Source: Planctomycetota bacterium | GTDB taxonomy: Bacteria > Planctomycetota > Phycisphaerae > WQYP01 | Assembly (NCBI GenBank): GCA_021826605.1 | Contig: JAKAZF010000134.1 | Location: forward strand, 1-7,117 | Length of the DNA: 7,117 nt | Reading direction: 5' to 3' | Part shown: positions 6,125-7,117 of the stretch, piece after piece | Position numbering within the stretch: position 1 is the stretch's first letter | How the letters are laid out: every line of letters begins with the position of its first letter | Translations under genes and position numbers: made by a program | Notes under the pieces: model-generated | Told to the model about the DNA's origin: nothing | What the model saw: only the letters and a program-made list of their open reading frames with translations | Databases searched by the model: none

Positions 6125-7117
6125 TTATTGTACCGTACCCGCGGCGGTTAAACGGATTGTGGTCATGTGCCAGGTGCTGCTGGGGTCGATATTGCCGCCC
6201 ACATTGATCTCACACTTCCATCCGCCGGTCGGGCTGATACTCGACAATTCCGCCGGTGTGGGATGCAGGATCATCGTCCCGCCGTTATTCGCTGCCGCTA
6301 TGGGTTTCCACTTTCCGTCTACCGGCACGAGAATGGATACCGGCCGCCCTGGCGCGCTGAGTTTAATCGTTAACACAGCCCCGGTTAATTTCAAGGGAAG
6401 AACTTGGCGGGGCAACTGAAAGCGTACGAATATATTGGCCGGTGACGAAAGGTCCTGCAGCCATTGATGCTTGCGCGTGTTGTACACCGGCGCTGGCGCA
6501 TGTTGTCCCGGTCCGGAAACAAGTCGATAGGGCAGATAGGGCCATGGGATTTCAACATGCGTTCCGGCCGGACTTGCCTGCATATCCAGCGGAATCACCA
6601 GCAGCGTTTGATTCATGATCACCGGATCATGGGTAAGATGCAGCATTGGCAGGGCGGTGGATGGCCAGCCAAGCAGCATCGGCTCAGCCACACTTTGCGT
6701 CTTAAATAAACTGGATTCAACGGTATTATGACGTTGCTGGCTTCGCGTTAAGAATGAGGATTCAATAAATTGTCCCGCGGGCAAAATCTGGCCTGCGCCG
6801 GCCAGGCGTTTTCCGGCACCGGCAGGGGCCATGGCCAATGCGCCCCGCGGCGCTGCGATGGCCGCATCCTGTAAATTCGCCAGTAATGATTCCTGTCCCG
6901 AAATCTGCAATCCCGCTGGACCAAACATTCCGATGATCGGTTTAATCAGTCGGTCCTTACGGGTACTGGTAAAGGGTATATCAATCGTGGCACCCGACGG
7001 CAAATGAAGATTCCGCCACTGAAATTTCTGGTCGGGTCGTATGTCCACGCTGGCATTGGATTGTTTTGCAAAACTGGTTTTAGGATTCAGTTGAAATGCT
7101 GATGAGGTTGTCAGCGC
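6125..7117 (-). CDS. Unrecognised, probably exported protein, N-terminus cut by the window edge
   Basis: The frame is open from the right edge to a TAA at 6127-6125, giving 330 visible residues. A GTG at 7048 could be mistaken for a start, but 23 sense codons continue above it to the edge, so the N-terminus lies outside. I do not recognise the family. The visible part has no membrane segment. The stretch from about 75 to 145 is Ala/Gly/Gln-rich and probably poorly structured. The part from about 225 to the end looks beta-rich, with alternating hydrophobics (VRFQLPRQVLPLKL, AVLTIKLSAPGRPVSILVPV) and a final segment containing Trp300, Trp316 and TTIRLTAAG; this suggests a beta-sandwich domain. 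There is one Cys (302). It ends 47 bases before the ABC ATPase gene on the same strand, so it is likely co-transcribed and could be an extracytoplasmic partner of that transporter; this is inference from position only. Confidence 0.75.
   Translation of the reverse strand, partial: ALTTSSAFQLNPKTSFAKQSNASVDIRPDQKFQWRNLHLPSGATIDIPFTSTRKDRLIKPIIGMFGPAGLQISGQESLLANLQDAAIAAPRGALAMAPAGAGKRLAGAGQILPAGQFIESSFLTRSQQRHNTVESSLFKTQSVAEPMLLGWPSTALPMLHLTHDPVIMNQTLLVIPLDMQASPAGTHVEIPWPYLPYRLVSGPGQHAPAPVYNTRKHQWLQDLSSPANIFVRFQLPRQVLPLKLTGAVLTIKLSAPGRPVSILVPVDGKWKPIAAANNGGTMILHPTPAELSSISPTGGWKCEINVGGNIDPSSTWHMTTIRLTAAGTVQ

Noticed and set aside
6798..6830. P-loop-like PAGAGKR in the unrecognised protein
   Set aside because: It lacks the Ser/Thr after GK and the Gly-x4-Gly-Lys spacing in a beta-strand/helix context, and lies in an Ala/Gly-rich low-complexity stretch.
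6125..7048. A complete 307-residue gene starting at GTG 7048
   Set aside because: The frame remains open for 23 more codons up to the window edge, and there is no Shine-Dalgarno reason to prefer 7048, so the gene is most likely truncated rather than complete.

Overview
This window holds a run of six protein-coding genes, all on the minus strand. It is densely packed: two gene junctions overlap by 4 bp and the intergenic gaps are under 60 bp. The gene at each edge is cut. In transcription order (right to left) the layout is as follows. (1) The C-terminal part of an unrecognised, probably exported protein (6125-7117). (2) An ABC-2-type transporter ATPase (5094-6077). (3) Its integral-membrane partner, a double-length permease made of two homologous halves (3427-5097). 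(4) A secreted HEAT-repeat protein (1562-3376). (5) A lipoprotein substrate-binding protein of the BtuF/FepB-like (cobalamin or siderophore) type (635-1525). (6) The first two thirds of a FecCD/BtuC-type importer permease (1-638). No RNA gene, CRISPR array, insertion sequence or convincing terminator or promoter was seen. No gene-free stretch reaches 300 bases.

Functionally there are two ABC systems in one directional array. Genes 2-3 form an ABC-2 (export or membrane-remodelling type) transporter, translationally coupled through a GTGA overlap with a strong Shine-Dalgarno sequence inside the ATPase gene. Genes 5-6 form the capture and membrane parts of a metal-chelate or corrinoid importer, coupled through an ATGA overlap. 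The importer ATPase (BtuD-like) would be expected beyond the left edge. The HEAT protein sits between the two systems, and its partner cannot be told from sequence.

The organism looks like a Gram-negative-type bacterium of moderate GC content with mixed Shine-Dalgarno use and some GTG starts. The combination of an exported HEAT-repeat protein, a fused two-half ABC-2 permease and a large exported protein of no familiar family suggests Planctomycetota or a relative. That is an inference from general resemblance, not a proof.

The most notable non-gene signal is a perfect 24-bp inverted repeat. Bases 1-24, at the extreme left edge and inside the importer permease gene, are the exact reverse complement of bases 685-708 inside the binding-protein gene. 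This is far beyond chance and most simply points to a fold-back (chimeric) join at the end of the source contig, so the last visible residues of the permease should not be trusted. Otherwise the genes are of ordinary families, and I found no convincing new system.
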